A stretch of 64,000 nt of DNA. It comes from Ruminiclostridium sufflavum DSM 19573 (GTDB lineage Bacteria; Bacillota; Clostridia; Acetivibrionales; DSM-1351). How positions within the stretch are numbered: position 1 is the first letter of the stretch; each line of letters starts with the position of its first letter. Below, in pieces: positions 19,033 to 28,758 of the stretch. Location of the stretch: positions 62,001 through 126,000 of the forward strand of contig NZ_QKMR01000005.1 in NCBI RefSeq assembly GCF_003208175.1, in the 5' to 3' direction. The position numbers and the translations under genes were made by a program. Below the pieces are notes generated by a model, which saw only the letters and a program-made list of their open reading frames with translations, did not search any database and was not told where the DNA came from.

Positions 19033-19406
19033 AAGTAACCTCCGTAAGCCGTGCAGCGGCAATTAGTATAAAAATTGTTCTGAAAATACGTCATGCAGCA
19101 CAATTTATTTTCAAGCTTTTCAAAGCTAATTATATCTGAAAAAAAGAAAAAAGTAACTAGTTGACTTAAAAAACCAAGGGCATGCCAAACTGAATAATTT
19201 GCTCTAAGAACGACAGGGTATCCAGCTTATGTGAATATATGGGATTATAGACATAAAGTACGATTTATATTCATAAAGTATGCTGTCTTCAGACGAATAA
19301 TGTGTCCGGACAGTTTTGTAAGGCATTGATTCAGTTTTGATTGTAATATATAATATATAAATAACAGTTATATAATTTATAACTATATTTTACTTCTTTC
19401 AAGCTA

Positions 19407-19443
19407 AGACAGTTCGTGACCATCCTGTCTGTAAATAAAACTA
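19407..19443 (+). promoter_or_regulatory. preQ1-I riboswitch
   Basis: Stem AGACAG (19407-19412) with CTGTCT (19425-19430), loop TTCGTGACCATC with the conserved ACC/ATC pattern, then an A-rich tail AATAAAACTA that folds back as in the class I pseudoknot. It is followed within ten bases by a terminator and then by a QueT-family transporter, the known regulon of this class. Confidence 0.85.
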
Positions 19444-19449
19444 TGGCGG

Positions 19450-19481
19450 CACTGCCTGCTTACTGCAGGGCAGTATTTTTG
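19450..19481 (+). terminator. riboswitch-linked intrinsic terminator
   Basis: CACTGCCTGC pairs with GCAGGGCAGT (one bulge), followed by five Ts. Position directly after the preQ1 aptamer suggests premature termination when the ligand is bound. Confidence 0.8.
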
Positions 19482-19578
19482 TTAATATTGTTTTGCTGCA
19501 ATGTCCATTGTTTAAAAGGAGGAAGAGATCATATCCGGTTATTGCAACGGGTTTAAAAATAAAGGAATGGATATAATT

Positions 19579-20079
19579 ATGAATAATAAAAAAGTAAGGC
19601 TGCTCACAACTTCATCAATGATAGCAGCAGTATATTTAGTGCTGACCTTGATTTTTTATCTTACAAGCTTTTTTCCGTATCAGATTAGATTCGCCGAGGC
19701 GCTTACAGTGCTTCCATACTTCACTCCGATGGCAATCCCGGGACTGTTTGTAGGATGTCTGGTTTCAAATATACTGGGAGGCAATGGGATTTGGGATATA
19801 GCTATAGGAAGCATATCAACACTTGCAGCCTCCTATCTGACGTATAAGGTATCTTTTAACAGACCCAAAAGAAAGCTGCTGGCTCCTCTGCCTCCTGTAA
19901 TTATAAATGCTGTGGCTGTGGGGGCCATGTTAAGTGTTCTTTATGAGCTGCCTGTGTTTATGACAATGCTTTCGGTGGGCGGCGGCCAAGTAGTCGCCTG
20001 CTACTTGCTTGGGTATCCTTTGATGCTTCTGATTGAAAGAAATAAGAAATTAAAGGCACTTTTTGATAAAATCAATTAG
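19579..20079 (+). CDS. queT: QueT-family queuosine precursor transporter
   Basis: Integral membrane S component (about five to six helices) for uptake of preQ1 or a related queuosine precursor, using an ECF energy module encoded elsewhere. Family marks: FPYQIRFAEALTVLPYFTP, GLFVGCLVSNILGG and a later GGGQVVACYLLGYPL. ATG 19579 gives the normal family N-terminus; ATG 19567 would add four residues but overlaps the AAGGA site. The preQ1 riboswitch upstream supports the substrate. Confidence 0.9.
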   Translation: MNNKKVRLLTTSSMIAAVYLVLTLIFYLTSFFPYQIRFAEALTVLPYFTPMAIPGLFVGCLVSNILGGNGIWDIAIGSISTLAASYLTYKVSFNRPKRKLLAPLPPVIINAVAVGAMLSVLYELPVFMTMLSVGGGQVVACYLLGYPLMLLIERNKKLKALFDKIN

Positions 20080-20156
20080 ATGTAAAGGCAGCAGGTGAAA
20101 TTACATTTAGTGCAGTGCAGAAAGAAGCTTGCATTGTGCTGTAGAGGGGAGAATCC

Positions 20157-20381
20157 ATGCCGAGCGCTTTCCGAAACTTATTGAGAAGCAGGCATGGTAT
20201 AATTATGAATGTAAATAAAATAATGAGTTTTGGAAGTATGTTTTTTACTATTGTACTGATTGCCTTTGGAATGTTAAAATATTCTTCGGGACAGACAAGA
20301 GCGGGTGCTTTTTATTTGATAGGCGGATTGGGTTTTTTTATTGTTTTTCTGTCCTACAAAAGGAAAGAAAAAAACCGCTAA
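20157..20381 (+). CDS. small two-helix membrane protein, function unknown
   Basis: 74 residues with two hydrophobic segments (about 28-42 and 52-66) and a basic tail SYKRKEKNR. AGGGGAG lies five bases before ATG 20157, which supports translation from here; a second ATG at 20205 would start just before the first helix. It follows QueT by 77 bases and may share its transcript. No family recognised. Confidence 0.6.
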   Translation: MPSAFRNLLRSRHGIIMNVNKIMSFGSMFFTIVLIAFGMLKYSSGQTRAGAFYLIGGLGFFIVFLSYKRKEKNR

Positions 20382-20519
20382 AAAATTCAAAATGCCTTGT
20401 TATTAATAATATAATAGTGATAAAATCAATGATATGAGATTTTCAGTGTATCAGTTGCTGGAAATTTTACAGTTATGTGTATTTTATTCAAACAAATTTC
20501 AGGTTAAGGATGTGTTTTA

Positions 20520-21530
20520 ATGGAGCAGACAGAAAAGAAAAAGAGGATTTTCAGCGGTGTTCAGCCATCAGGGAATCTTACCATAGGTAATTATTTAGGA
20601 GCTATAAAAAACTGGATACCAATGCAGGAGGAATTTGAGTGCCTTTACTGTGTAGTTGATTTACATACACTTACTGTCAGGCAGAAGCCGGCTGAGCTGA
20701 GGCAGAGAAGCTTAAATTTACTGGCTCTTTATATGGCTTGCGGACTGGATCCTCAGAAATGTACATTGTTTATTCAGTCGCATGTCAGTGCACATGCAGA
20801 GCTGGCTTGGGTATTGAGCTGCTACACATATATGGGGGAATTAAACAGAATGACCCAGTTTAAGGATAAGTCGCAGAAACACAGTGATAATATAAATGCG
20901 GGCTTGTATACCTATCCTGTCCTTATGGCAGCTGATATTCTGCTGTATCAGGCAGACCTTGTACCAATAGGTCAGGATCAGAAGCAGCATCTTGAGATAA
21001 CGAGAGACATTGCCTCAAGGTTTAACGGTATTTACGGTGATACCTTTGTTATTCCGGATGCATATATTCCCAAGATAGGTGCGAAAATTATGAGCTTGCA
21101 GGAGCCTGAAAAGAAGATGTCAAAGTCAGATGAAAATGAAAATGCGTATGTATTTATTCTGGATACTGAGGATGCCATTATGCGCAAATTCAAGAGAGCG
21201 GTTACCGATTCGGAGCGTGAAATCCGTTATGATGAGGTAAATAAGCCCGGAGTAAGTAACCTGATCAGTATTTATTCTGCAACAACAAATAAGGGCTTCA
21301 GCGATATTGAAAAGGAATTTGAGGGGAGAACATACGGTGATTTGAAGGAAGCTGTCGGTCAGTCGGTTGTAGAAACCTTGAAGCCTATTCAGCAAAAATA
21401 TAATGAGTTCTCTTCAAATAAGGATTATTTGAATTCAATCCTTAAGGAGAATTCCGACAAGGCTGCTTATATGGCCAGAAAAACTCTTTCAAAGGTTTAC
21501 AGGAAAATAGGGCTTGTACCGAGGGGATAA
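20520..21530 (+). CDS. trpS: tryptophanyl-tRNA synthetase
   Basis: Class I synthetase charging tRNA-Trp with tryptophan. HIGH-equivalent QPSGNLTIGNYLGA near the start, DLHTLT, the AADILLYQAD helix, VPIGQDQKQHLEITRDIA and the KMSKS loop KKMSKSDENE. Length 336 is normal. AAGGATG precedes the ATG. I looked for a T-box leader and see none in the 138 bases upstream, which is notable since many Clostridia control trpS that way. Confidence 0.97.
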   Translation: MEQTEKKKRIFSGVQPSGNLTIGNYLGAIKNWIPMQEEFECLYCVVDLHTLTVRQKPAELRQRSLNLLALYMACGLDPQKCTLFIQSHVSAHAELAWVLSCYTYMGELNRMTQFKDKSQKHSDNINAGLYTYPVLMAADILLYQADLVPIGQDQKQHLEITRDIASRFNGIYGDTFVIPDAYIPKIGAKIMSLQEPEKKMSKSDENENAYVFILDTEDAIMRKFKRAVTDSEREIRYDEVNKPGVSNLISIYSATTNKGFSDIEKEFEGRTYGDLKEAVGQSVVETLKPIQQKYNEFSSNKDYLNSILKENSDKAAYMARKTLSKVYRKIGLVPRG

Positions 21531-21540
21531 AAAGAATATA

Positions 21541-21587
21541 AGGTGGGAACTCATTTCATGTGTCGTGGAATAGTTCCCAGTTTTTTT
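21541..21587 (+). terminator. terminator after trpS
   Basis: GGGAAC (21545-21550) pairs with GTTCCC (21573-21578), then seven Ts. Confidence 0.82.
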
Positions 21588-21588
21588 G

Positions 21589-21643
21589 CACGAAGCATTA
21601 CCGAGGTTATAAATTTGTGCTCAAGTAGGGCGTGGAGGTTAGT
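21589..21643 (+). repeat. degenerate copy of the prfC-leader repeat before mntP
   Basis: Shares ATTACC, AAATTTGTGC and GGCGTGGAGGTTAG with the repeats in front of prfC, and the last 20 bases nearly match those before the LacI-type gene. It supplies the mntP ribosome site. Weaker than the prfC pair because of insertions. Confidence 0.45.
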
Positions 21644-22210
21644 ATGGGAATCTGGGAACTAATACTTTTGGCAGCGGGGCTTTCAATGGATGCGGCGGCA
21701 GTATCTATTTCCAACTCTTTATGTATAAGAAGAGTTGGTATAAAGAATGTATTGCAGATGGCATTGATGTTTGCATTATTTCAGGGAATAATGCCATTGA
21801 TTGGATATTTTGCTGCAAATGCTTTTTCTGATATAATTAATCAGTTTGACCACTGGATAGCCTTTGTTTTATTAGCTATTATTGGGGGAAGGATGCTGCA
21901 TGAGGCATCAGCGAAAGAGGATAAAAAGGATTGTGAACTGTTTTCAATGACATTTAAGCTTTTGTTTATTCAGGCTATTGCAACTAGTATAGATGCTCTT
22001 GCTGTTGGTGTAAGCCTGTCCGCTCTTAATGTAAATATTTATTATTCAATAAGTATTATAAGCATAGTTACTTTTGTAAGCTGTACTGTCGCAGTTGTGA
22101 TTGCAAAGCGGTTTGGTACTTTATTAGGGAAAAGAGCCGGCATTGTGGGAGGAATAATATTAATTGCCATAGGCCTTAAAATATTTATTGAACATATGTT
22201 TTTTCAGTAA
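21644..22210 (+). CDS. mntP: manganese efflux pump of the MntP family
   Basis: Six-helix membrane exporter that lowers cytoplasmic Mn(II). The two-fold repeat signature is plain: AAGLSMDAAAVSI (Asp16) and ATSIDALAVGVSL (Asp about 115), the acidic residues that line the transport path. Length 188 is normal. ATG 21644 has GGAGG five bases upstream; a GTG at 21632 overlaps that site and is unlikely. No yybP-ykoY manganese riboswitch is visible. The gene's last bases contain a LexA-type box that may serve uvrB. Confidence 0.9.
   Translation: MGIWELILLAAGLSMDAAAVSISNSLCIRRVGIKNVLQMALMFALFQGIMPLIGYFAANAFSDIINQFDHWIAFVLLAIIGGRMLHEASAKEDKKDCELFSMTFKLLFIQAIATSIDALAVGVSLSALNVNIYYSISIISIVTFVSCTVAVVIAKRFGTLLGKRAGIVGGIILIAIGLKIFIEHMFFQ
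22190..22201. promoter_or_regulatory. LexA-type box (distal) upstream of uvrB
   Basis: GAACATATGTTT, an exact fit to the Bacillus-type SOS box GAAC-RNRY-GTTY. It lies at the 3' end of mntP, 186 bases before the uvrB start. Confidence 0.6.
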
Positions 22211-22259
22211 CAGGACTAAAATGGCATTATTTAATTATATAACATAAGCTTTATTATTC

Positions 22260-22273
22260 CAAACACATGTTTG
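22260..22273. promoter_or_regulatory. LexA-type box overlapping the uvrB promoter
   Basis: CAAACACATGTTTG, a perfect palindrome with one symmetrical change from the CGAAC-N4-GTTCG consensus. Its right arm overlaps the -35 element of the uvrB promoter, the right place for a repressor. Confidence 0.6.
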
Positions 22274-22298
22274 ATTTTGTTTGGCTATATGCTATAAT
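22271..22298 (+). promoter_or_regulatory. uvrB promoter
   Basis: TTGATT (-35), 16-base spacer, TATAAT (-10) with an extended TGC just before it. Confidence 0.75.
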
Positions 22299-22386
22299 TG
22301 AATACAATACTATTGGAGGAAAAGCCCATAGCTTGGGATTTAATTATACTAACAGGATTTTATTGTGAATTGCGAATGAGGTAGTT

Positions 22387-24366
22387 ATGAACAAATTTGA
22401 AATTATATCAGAGTACAGTCCAAAGGGTGATCAGCCGGAGGCAATTGAAAAGCTGAGCAAGGGAATATCTGATGGTGTAAAGCATCAGACACTGCTCGGA
22501 GTAACAGGTTCGGGCAAGACCTATACGATGGCGAAGGTAATTGAAAAGGTACAGAAGCCAACACTTATTATGGCTCATAATAAGACGCTTGCCGCACAGC
22601 TTTGCAGTGAATTCAGAGATTTTTTCCCTAACAATATTGTTGAATATTTTGTAAGCTATTATGACTATTACCAGCCGGAGGCATATATTGCGGCTACAGA
22701 CACCTATATTGAAAAGGATTCCTCTATCAATGAAGAAATAGACAAGCTGCGGCACTCTGCAACTGCGGCACTGTTTGAGAGAAGAGATGTCATTATTGTT
22801 GCAAGTGTTTCCTGTATATACGGCTTGGGAGATCCTGAGGATTATACAGACCTGATGATGTCTCTCAGAGTGGGTATGCACAAGGATAGGGATGAGGTAC
22901 TCAGAAAGCTTATAGAAATACAGTATGAGAGAAATGAAATTGATTTCAGAAGAGGCAGGTTCAGGGCCAGAGGAGATGTTGTCGAGATTTTTCCCGCCAA
23001 CAGTTCAGAAATGGTGCTTAGAGTTGAATTTTTCGGAGATGAAATTGACAGAATTACCGAGGTTGATTATCTGACCGGGGAGGTTAAGGGAACGAGGTCA
23101 CACATTGCTGTTTTCCCTGCGTCACACTATGCAACGACAAAGTTGAAGATGGACAAGGCCATAGTTACGATAGAAGAAGAACTGGATGAACAAATTGAAC
23201 GTTTTAAAATGGAAGGAAAGCTGCTTGAAGCGCAGCGAATAGAGCAAAGAACCAGATATGATCTGGAAATGATGACTGAATTAGGCTTTTGCCAAGGCAT
23301 AGAAAATTATTCCAGGCATATCAGCGGAAGAGAGACCGGAAGCCCTCCTTTTACACTTATGGATTATTTCCCTGATGATTTTCTGCTTTTTATAGATGAA
23401 TCACATGTTACCGTTTCTCAGGTAGGAGCTATGTATAACGGTGACCGTTCCAGAAAGGAATCACTTGTTAATTACGGGTTCAGACTGCCATCTGCATTTG
23501 ATAACAGACCTCTTAAGTTCAATGAGTGGGAAAATAAGATTAATCAGGTTGTATATGTCAGTGCAACGCCTGCCGCTTATGAAAAGGAACATTCGGCTCA
23601 GGTTGTTGAACAGATTATCAGGCCTACGGGGCTGATAGATCCTGAGGTTATTGTCCGGCCCGTAAAAGGCCAGATAGATGATTTGATAGGTGAAATCAAT
23701 GCCAGAGCAGAAAAGAATCAAAGAGTGCTTGTTACTACACTTACAAAGAAAATGGCTGAGGATCTGACTGACTATATGAAAGGGCTTGACATACGTGTCA
23801 AATATATGCATTCAGATGTTGCCACCTTTGAAAGAATGGAAATAATAAGAGACTTGCGTCTTGGTGAATTTGATGTTCTGGTAGGAATAAACCTTCTGAG
23901 AGAAGGCCTTGACTTGCCCGAGGTCACCCTTGTGGCAATACTTGATGCGGATAAGGAAGGTTTTCTGCGTTCAGAAACATCGCTTATTCAAACAATAGGA
24001 AGAGCAGCCAGAAATTCCGAGGGCAAGGTTATAATGTATGCCGACAGTATAACCGGTTCAATGCACAGAGCTATAAGCGAGACTAACAGAAGACGTCAGA
24101 TACAGATGGATTTTAACAGGGAGCACGGCATTGTGCCTACTACTGTCAGGAAAACTGTGCGTGATCTTATTGAAGCGACAAGGGCAGCAGAGAAGGAGGA
24201 GACTTATTCTGCAGGTGATAAAACTGAAATGATATCCTATGAACAGCTGGAAAAAGTAATTTTTAAGCTGGAGAAAGAAATGAGGCAGGCTGCAGGTGAT
24301 TTGCAGTTTGAAAAGGCTGCAGCACTGAGAGATAAAATTGCAGGGCTGAAAGAAAGGCTTAAATAA
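22387..24366 (+). CDS. uvrB: excinuclease ABC subunit B
   Basis: Damage-verifying helicase-like subunit of nucleotide excision repair. Walker A TGSGKTYT (about residue 40), the beta-hairpin [11 protein letters not shown] that inserts between DNA strands, Walker B FIDESHVT, helicase motifs [12 protein letters not shown] and QTIGRAARN. The C-terminal UVR motif ([20 protein letters not shown]) binds UvrC. Length 659 is typical. GAGGTAG lies before ATG 22387. Upstream promoter with LexA-like boxes points to SOS control. uvrA and uvrC are not in the window. Confidence 0.98.
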   Translation: MNKFEIISEYSPKGDQPEAIEKLSKGISDGVKHQTLLGVTGSGKTYTMAKVIEKVQKPTLIMAHNKTLAAQLCSEFRDFFPNNIVEYFVSYYDYYQPEAYIAATDTYIEKDSSINEEIDKLRHSATAALFERRDVIIVASVSCIYGLGDPEDYTDLMMSLRVGMHKDRDEVLRKLIEIQYERNEIDFRRGRFRARGDVVEIFPANSSEMVLRVEFFGDEIDRITEVDYLTGEVKGTRSHIAVFPASHYATTKLKMDKAIVTIEEELDEQIERFKMEGKLLEAQRIEQRTRYDLEMMTELGFCQGIENYSRHISGRETGSPPFTLMDYFPDDFLLFIDESHVTVSQVGAMYNGDRSRKESLVNYGFRLPSAFDNRPLKFNEWENKINQVVYVSATPAAYEKEHSAQVVEQIIRPTGLIDPEVIVRPVKGQIDDLIGEINARAEKNQRVLVTTLTKKMAEDLTDYMKGLDIRVKYMHSDVATFERMEIIRDLRLGEFDVLVGINLLREGLDLPEVTLVAILDADKEGFLRSETSLIQTIGRAARNSEGKVIMYADSITGSMHRAISETNRRRQIQMDFNREHGIVPTTVRKTVRDLIEATRAAEKEETYSAGDKTEMISYEQLEKVIFKLEKEMRQAAGDLQFEKAAALRDKIAGLKERLK

Positions 24367-24406
24367 GGCAGAAGCGCATGCTGTTGTGCTTTGAGGAGAT
24401 AATGCA

Positions 24407-24760
24407 ATGAAATTACTTAGACAATTTTTAATAGTATTGATAATATGCTTTTTGGGAGAGGTTTTAAACAAGGTGGTGCACATACCGCTTCCCGGCAGCA
24501 TAATCGGAATGCTGCTGCTTTTTGTCTGCTTGCTGCTTGGAATAATTAAGCTGGAAATGATTGAAGAAATAAGCAGGTTCTTGCTGGATCATCTGGCGTT
24601 CTTTTTTATTCCGGCAGGGGTCGGGTTAATAGCATATGCGGGGATTCTAAAGAGAAATTTAATTCCCATACTGGTTATATGCTTTGCAACCACCTTCCTT
24701 GTAATGATTGTAACCGGCTGGACTGTCCAGATAATTAAAAGGAGACTGAAAAGACGATAG
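24407..24760 (+). CDS. lrgA: CidA/LrgA-family holin-like protein
   Basis: Four-helix membrane protein with the family pattern PLPGSIIGMLLLF and FLLDHLAFFFIPAGVGLI. CidA/LrgA proteins form holin-like pores that influence murein hydrolase export and may carry small carboxylates such as pyruvate. Length 117 is normal. GAGGAGA lies seven bases before ATG 24407. LrgB follows, the usual two-gene pair. Confidence 0.9.
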   Translation: MKLLRQFLIVLIICFLGEVLNKVVHIPLPGSIIGMLLLFVCLLLGIIKLEMIEEISRFLLDHLAFFFIPAGVGLIAYAGILKRNLIPILVICFATTFLVMIVTGWTVQIIKRRLKRR

Positions 24761-24893
24761 TATATGTAGCGAAGGCTTGAGCCTCAATAGATTTTTAGCA
24801 CAAATTATTGTTAACAATATTATAAGTATTGAAGCATATTTATTATTGAAATGGGGGGAATGTTCCTGCCGTATTCATTGTTGTTTATACTGA

Positions 24894-25607
24894 ATGGGCA
24901 TGGATATGCATATGAAGGATATAGTTGCTGCTCCGATTTTTGCACTGCTTATTTCCATACTTGCTTATGAAATAGGTATATTTATTAATAAAAAAACCAA
25001 AATAGCCTTTTTTAACCCGCTTATGATAGCTATTGCATTGGTAATAGGTGTTTTGCTTCTGCTGGACATCCCTCTTGAGGATTACAAGAGCGGGGGGGAT
25101 TTTATTTCATTGTTTTTGACGCCTGCCACAGTTATATTGGCTGTGCCGCTCTACAGGAATATTAATTCTCTGAAAAAGGACTATATTGCCATACTTGGAG
25201 GAGTTGCTGCAGGATGCGTTACTGCTGTTTTCAGCATTTGGGGTCTGGCGAAGGTTTTCGGGCTCCCGAAGGATTTACTTGCCTCACTTATTCCAAAGTC
25301 AATTACTACACCGCTGGGGATAGAGCTTTCTAACCAAATTGGAGGTATTCCCTCTGTAACGGTTGCCGCTATTATAATTACGGGAATTGTTGGAGCAGTT
25401 TTTGCACAATGGATTTTAAGGGTGTGCGGGATAACCGATAAGACTGCAAAGGGCATTGCCATAGGGACTTCGGCACATGCGCTTGGGACTACAAAGGCAG
25501 TTGAGCTGGGGGAGACCGAGGGCGCTATGAGCGGCTTGGCTATAGGGCTTGCGGGGCTTGTCACAGTTATAGCGGCAACCATATTATCCGGAATTGGTAT
25601 GTTTTAA
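24894..25607 (+). CDS. lrgB: LrgB-family membrane protein
   Basis: Multi-helix partner of the CidA/LrgA protein upstream. Family marks: FLTPATVILAVPLYRN, SLIPKSITTPLGIELS, and GIAIGTSAHALGTTKAVELG near the end. Length 237 as drawn from the first in-frame ATG. Homologues usually begin near the sequence MKDIVAAPIF, so ATG 24912 is an equally good start. A strong poly-G site at 24853-24858 sits next to an out-of-frame ATG and does not decide the matter. Confidence 0.9.
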   Translation: MGMDMHMKDIVAAPIFALLISILAYEIGIFINKKTKIAFFNPLMIAIALVIGVLLLLDIPLEDYKSGGDFISLFLTPATVILAVPLYRNINSLKKDYIAILGGVAAGCVTAVFSIWGLAKVFGLPKDLLASLIPKSITTPLGIELSNQIGGIPSVTVAAIIITGIVGAVFAQWILRVCGITDKTAKGIAIGTSAHALGTTKAVELGETEGAMSGLAIGLAGLVTVIAATILSGIGMF

Positions 25608-25676
25608 ATGGTTAAATCTGCATTAAAAGGTTATAATTTTTGGGAATTGTGTATTAATATTATATATATTGCATAA

Positions 25677-25704
25677 TTGAAATTGTAAATTTTTATGATA
25701 TACT
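25677..25704 (+). promoter_or_regulatory. promoter of the phosphoglucomutase gene
   Basis: TTGAAA, 16-base spacer, TATACT, about 45 bases before the start codon. Confidence 0.6.
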
Positions 25705-25749
25705 ATTAGTCGAATGTTCAAATGAATTTTAGGAGGATGCTGATAAATT

Positions 25750-27480
25750 ATGGATAGCATGTCAAAATTGAACTTTTGGTTGGAAAATGAATATTTTGAT
25801 CAAGACACAAAGGATGAGCTTTTATCAATAAAAGACAATGAAAAAGAAGTAGAAGACAGATTCTACAAAAGTCTTGAGTTTGGGACCGGAGGGCTCAGAG
25901 GTATAATCGGTGCCGGTACAAACAGAATTAATATATATACTGTAAGAGTTGCATCACAAGGTCTTGCAAACTATATAAATAAACTCGGAAAACAGGATAG
26001 CGGTATTGTTATAGCATATGACTCAAGATTTATGTCTCCCGAGTTTTCTCTGGAAGCAGCAAAGGTTTTTTGCGCCAACGGGATTAAGGCGTATCTTTTT
26101 GATGAATTGAGGCCCACTCCGCAGCTTTCCTTTGCAGTAAGATATTTGAAAGCGGCAGCAGGCATAGTTGTGACTGCCAGCCATAATCCGAAGCAATATA
26201 ACGGATACAAGGTGTACGGCGGGGACGGGGGACAGTTATCAATAGACGGTTCAAATGCGGTTATTTCTGAAATTAACTCAATAGCCGATATAACAAAGGT
26301 TAACACAATTTCAAAGGAAGAAGCGATAGAAAAGGGCCTGCTTGAAATTATCGGAAGCAAGATAGATGATGCATATATTGCGATGCTGAAAACATTGTGC
26401 ATAAACAAGGATGCAGCTTCAAGGGTAGGAGACGGCTTCAAAATTGTTTACACACCGTTACACGGAGCAGGAAATAAGCCTGTCAGAAGAATTCTATCGG
26501 AAAACGGCTTCAAAAACGTATTGGTTGTAAAGGAACAGGAGCTGCCGGACTCACAGTTCTCAACCGTTAAGTCACCTAATCCGGAAGAAAGATCTGCATT
26601 TGAATTAGCTATAAGGCTTGCATCCGAGAACAATGTTGACTTAATAATAGGTACTGACCCTGACAGTGACAGAGTTGGTGTTGTGGTAAGAAAAAATGAC
26701 GGAGAATACGCTACATTAACGGGAAATCATACAGGCTGCCTGCTGCTTGAATATATGCTTTCCGCAATGCAGGAGACAGGAAAGCTTCCTGATAACGGTT
26801 TTGTTGTTAAAACAATAGTTACCACCGAGCTATCCAGGACTATTGCGAAATATTACAATGTTGAGCTTGTTGAAGTTCTCACAGGCTTTAAATTTATAGG
26901 GGAGCAAATAATGCTTCGGGATGAAAGAGGCAGCCAGAAGTATCTGTTTGGTTTTGAGGAAAGCTACGGCTATCTGGCAGGCACTGATGTAAGAGACAAG
27001 GATGCGGTTGTAGCCTCAATGCTTATAGCTGAAATGGCGGCATATTACAAGGCTAAGGGAATTACGCTGTATGAAGCCCTGATAAACCTATTTGAGAAGT
27101 ACGGATACTACATAGAAGGGGTTAATTCATTTACTCTGGAGGGTAAAGACGGTGTAATGAAAATCAAAGCTGCAATGTCTGCTATGCGTCAAGTGAAATA
27201 TCAGAAAATCGGAGCTTTAAATGTAAAGGCTATAAGAGATTACAAGAAATCAGAAAGATACATTATTGCTGATGGGTCTGCGGAGAAAATCATATTACCG
27301 GAATCTGATGTTTTATACTATGAGATGGTGGACGGCTCATGGTTCTGTATCAGACCTTCGGGTACAGAACCGAAAATCAAGATATACTATGGTGTGTCCG
27401 ACAAAACCCTTGAGCTGTCACAAGCAAGGCTGGACACATTAAGGAGCAGCGTTTTAGAGGTTATAAAGCCATTACTGTAA
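25750..27480 (+). CDS. phosphoglucomutase / phosphomannomutase
   Basis: Cytoplasmic enzyme interconverting hexose 1- and 6-phosphates, linking glycolysis with glycogen and wall precursors. Active-site phosphoserine loop TASHNPKQYNGYKVYG, metal loop GTDPDSDRVG, sugar loop FGFEESYGYL and the phosphate-binding RPSGTEPKIKIYY. Length 576 matches the PgcA-type long form found in Firmicutes. AGGAGG lies 13 bases before ATG 25750, a little far; ATG 25759 is even farther. Closed by an inverted repeat shared with the convergent gene. Confidence 0.95.
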   Translation: MDSMSKLNFWLENEYFDQDTKDELLSIKDNEKEVEDRFYKSLEFGTGGLRGIIGAGTNRINIYTVRVASQGLANYINKLGKQDSGIVIAYDSRFMSPEFSLEAAKVFCANGIKAYLFDELRPTPQLSFAVRYLKAAAGIVVTASHNPKQYNGYKVYGGDGGQLSIDGSNAVISEINSIADITKVNTISKEEAIEKGLLEIIGSKIDDAYIAMLKTLCINKDAASRVGDGFKIVYTPLHGAGNKPVRRILSENGFKNVLVVKEQELPDSQFSTVKSPNPEERSAFELAIRLASENNVDLIIGTDPDSDRVGVVVRKNDGEYATLTGNHTGCLLLEYMLSAMQETGKLPDNGFVVKTIVTTELSRTIAKYYNVELVEVLTGFKFIGEQIMLRDERGSQKYLFGFEESYGYLAGTDVRDKDAVVASMLIAEMAAYYKAKGITLYEALINLFEKYGYYIEGVNSFTLEGKDGVMKIKAAMSAMRQVKYQKIGALNVKAIRDYKKSERYIIADGSAEKIILPESDVLYYEMVDGSWFCIRPSGTEPKIKIYYGVSDKTLELSQARLDTLRSSVLEVIKPLL

Positions 27481-27521
27481 AGGAATAATGGTTTCCCGTG
27501 CAGGTATATTATTAAAAATCA

Positions 27522-27579
27522 ATTAATATCGGCTGAAAAGGCTATTGGAATTGTTTTAATGCTATCAGCCGGTATTAAT
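27522..27579. terminator. two-way terminator between convergent genes
   Basis: ATTAATATCGGCTGA pairs with TCAGCCGGTATTAAT (one wobble). A/T runs flank both sides, so it can stop transcription from either direction. Confidence 0.6.
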
Positions 27580-27624
27580 TTACTTCCCGTTAAGCAGACT
27601 TTTTTTAGGGAAAGCCTGTACGCT

Positions 27625-28440
27625 CTATGGAAGCTGGATTACTGCAATTTCCGGTTTAGAAAGAAAGCGGAACGGAAAGACTACATTTCCCAATCCTTTA
27701 TTTAAATACATATTTATGCCGTTTATTTTGTGGCTGCCCTTTCTGTATCCCATTTTACAAAGCTTTTCATTTCTCATTATTTTAAACTCAAGGCCAAATG
27801 GCATCCATATCTGACCGCCGTGAAAATGTCCGCAGAGAAAGTAGTCTGACTTTTCTTCGGGAAGATTAAACAGCATGTCGGGATTATGTGAAAATACAAC
27901 ATTTATGCAGTTATTACCCAAGGATGGCTTAATCCCGCTGAATGCTTTTCCGACATCAGGCTTTCCTTGCTTTAAGTCATCAATCCCGATAATATTATAG
28001 GTTGTATTATTTTTTATTATGCTGATATTGGAATTAAGCAGAACCTCTGCTCCTGTTTTTTGTATTATATTGATAAAGGAGGCTGTCTTTTTATTATCAT
28101 GATTTAAGGCTTTATGGTCATGATTTCCGAGAGAAATATAAACAGGACAAATAGCTGTTATTTCCCTCAGCAATGTAATAAACCTTGTGATATCCTTTGG
28201 TTTTTCGATATAATCACCGCTCATAATTATTATATCAGGATTGGCTTCTTTTAAGGCTGTTCTGATTCTTTCTGCCGAAATATAAAGCTTATTTACATGT
28301 AAGTCAGATATGTGTGCTATTTTAAGGCCTTTATGGCTTGTGCTGTAGCTGACTGTGCTTTTACTCAGCAAGGAAGCCTCTATTCTCATATATAAAAGCA
28401 ATAGCAAAATTGAAATGATAAGAATAATTGTATAAGTCAT
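27625..28440 (-). CDS. membrane-anchored metallophosphoesterase (YkuE-like)
   Basis: Calcineurin-type phosphoesterase with an N-terminal membrane helix (about residues 3-22) and the catalytic block outside the membrane. Metal motifs in order: HISDLHVN, SGDYIE, LGNHDHK, FSHNPD, CGHFHGGQ. Length 271 and layout match YkuE-type enzymes, which act on lipid or wall-linked phosphates; the substrate here is unknown. Start ATG 28440 has AGGAG (28448-28452) seven bases upstream; an in-frame ATG at 28467 would put that site inside the gene. Confidence 0.9.
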   Translation of the reverse strand: MTYTIILIISILLLLLYMRIEASLLSKSTVSYSTSHKGLKIAHISDLHVNKLYISAERIRTALKEANPDIIIMSGDYIEKPKDITRFITLLREITAICPVYISLGNHDHKALNHDNKKTASFINIIQKTGAEVLLNSNISIIKNNTTYNIIGIDDLKQGKPDVGKAFSGIKPSLGNNCINVVFSHNPDMLFNLPEEKSDYFLCGHFHGGQIWMPFGLEFKIMRNEKLCKMGYRKGSHKINGINMYLNKGLGNVVFPFRFLSKPEIAVIQLP

Positions 28441-28758
28441 AAAAACACTCCTCATAATAAAAAACAAAAAAATGGTAAGAATAGTAATATACTATATGTT
28501 TGTTTTTTGCATCAGCCGTGTGATTTGCTTGCATTGTCACTAGATTAGTATATATAAAAATATTATCTTTGTAAAATAGCAAAAAAAGTTTGAATATAGT
28601 AAAAATATGTTGCCACTACTTGGAATAATAAGTATAATTATGATGATAAATGTATTTTTTAATCATTATATATTTGTTGAGATATTTTAGCATATAAATT
28701 ATTGTCACAAGGATGTATATCGCAACATATACGTCAATATAAATTTAAGAGGAAATAA
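28441..28758. other. divergent AT-rich spacer
   Basis: 318 bases between the phosphoesterase and the HD-GYP gene. Very AT-rich, presumably with two promoters. I tested it against the cyclic di-GMP aptamer pattern and found no match. Confidence 0.4.

Larger units (their letters stand above)
19033..19578. other. intergenic region before the QueT gene
   Basis: 546 bases between divergent genes. It is AT-rich and holds the preQ1 riboswitch and its terminator; nothing else is recognised in 19033-19400. Confidence 0.5.

Noticed and set aside
20382-20519. Possible T-box leader of trpS
   Set aside because: Only 138 bases, with no TGGN box, specifier loop or antiterminator pair visible.
28441-28758. 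Cyclic di-GMP riboswitch before the HD-GYP gene
   Set aside because: None of the conserved GGC-AAA-CC or GCAAAG-type elements is present in order.
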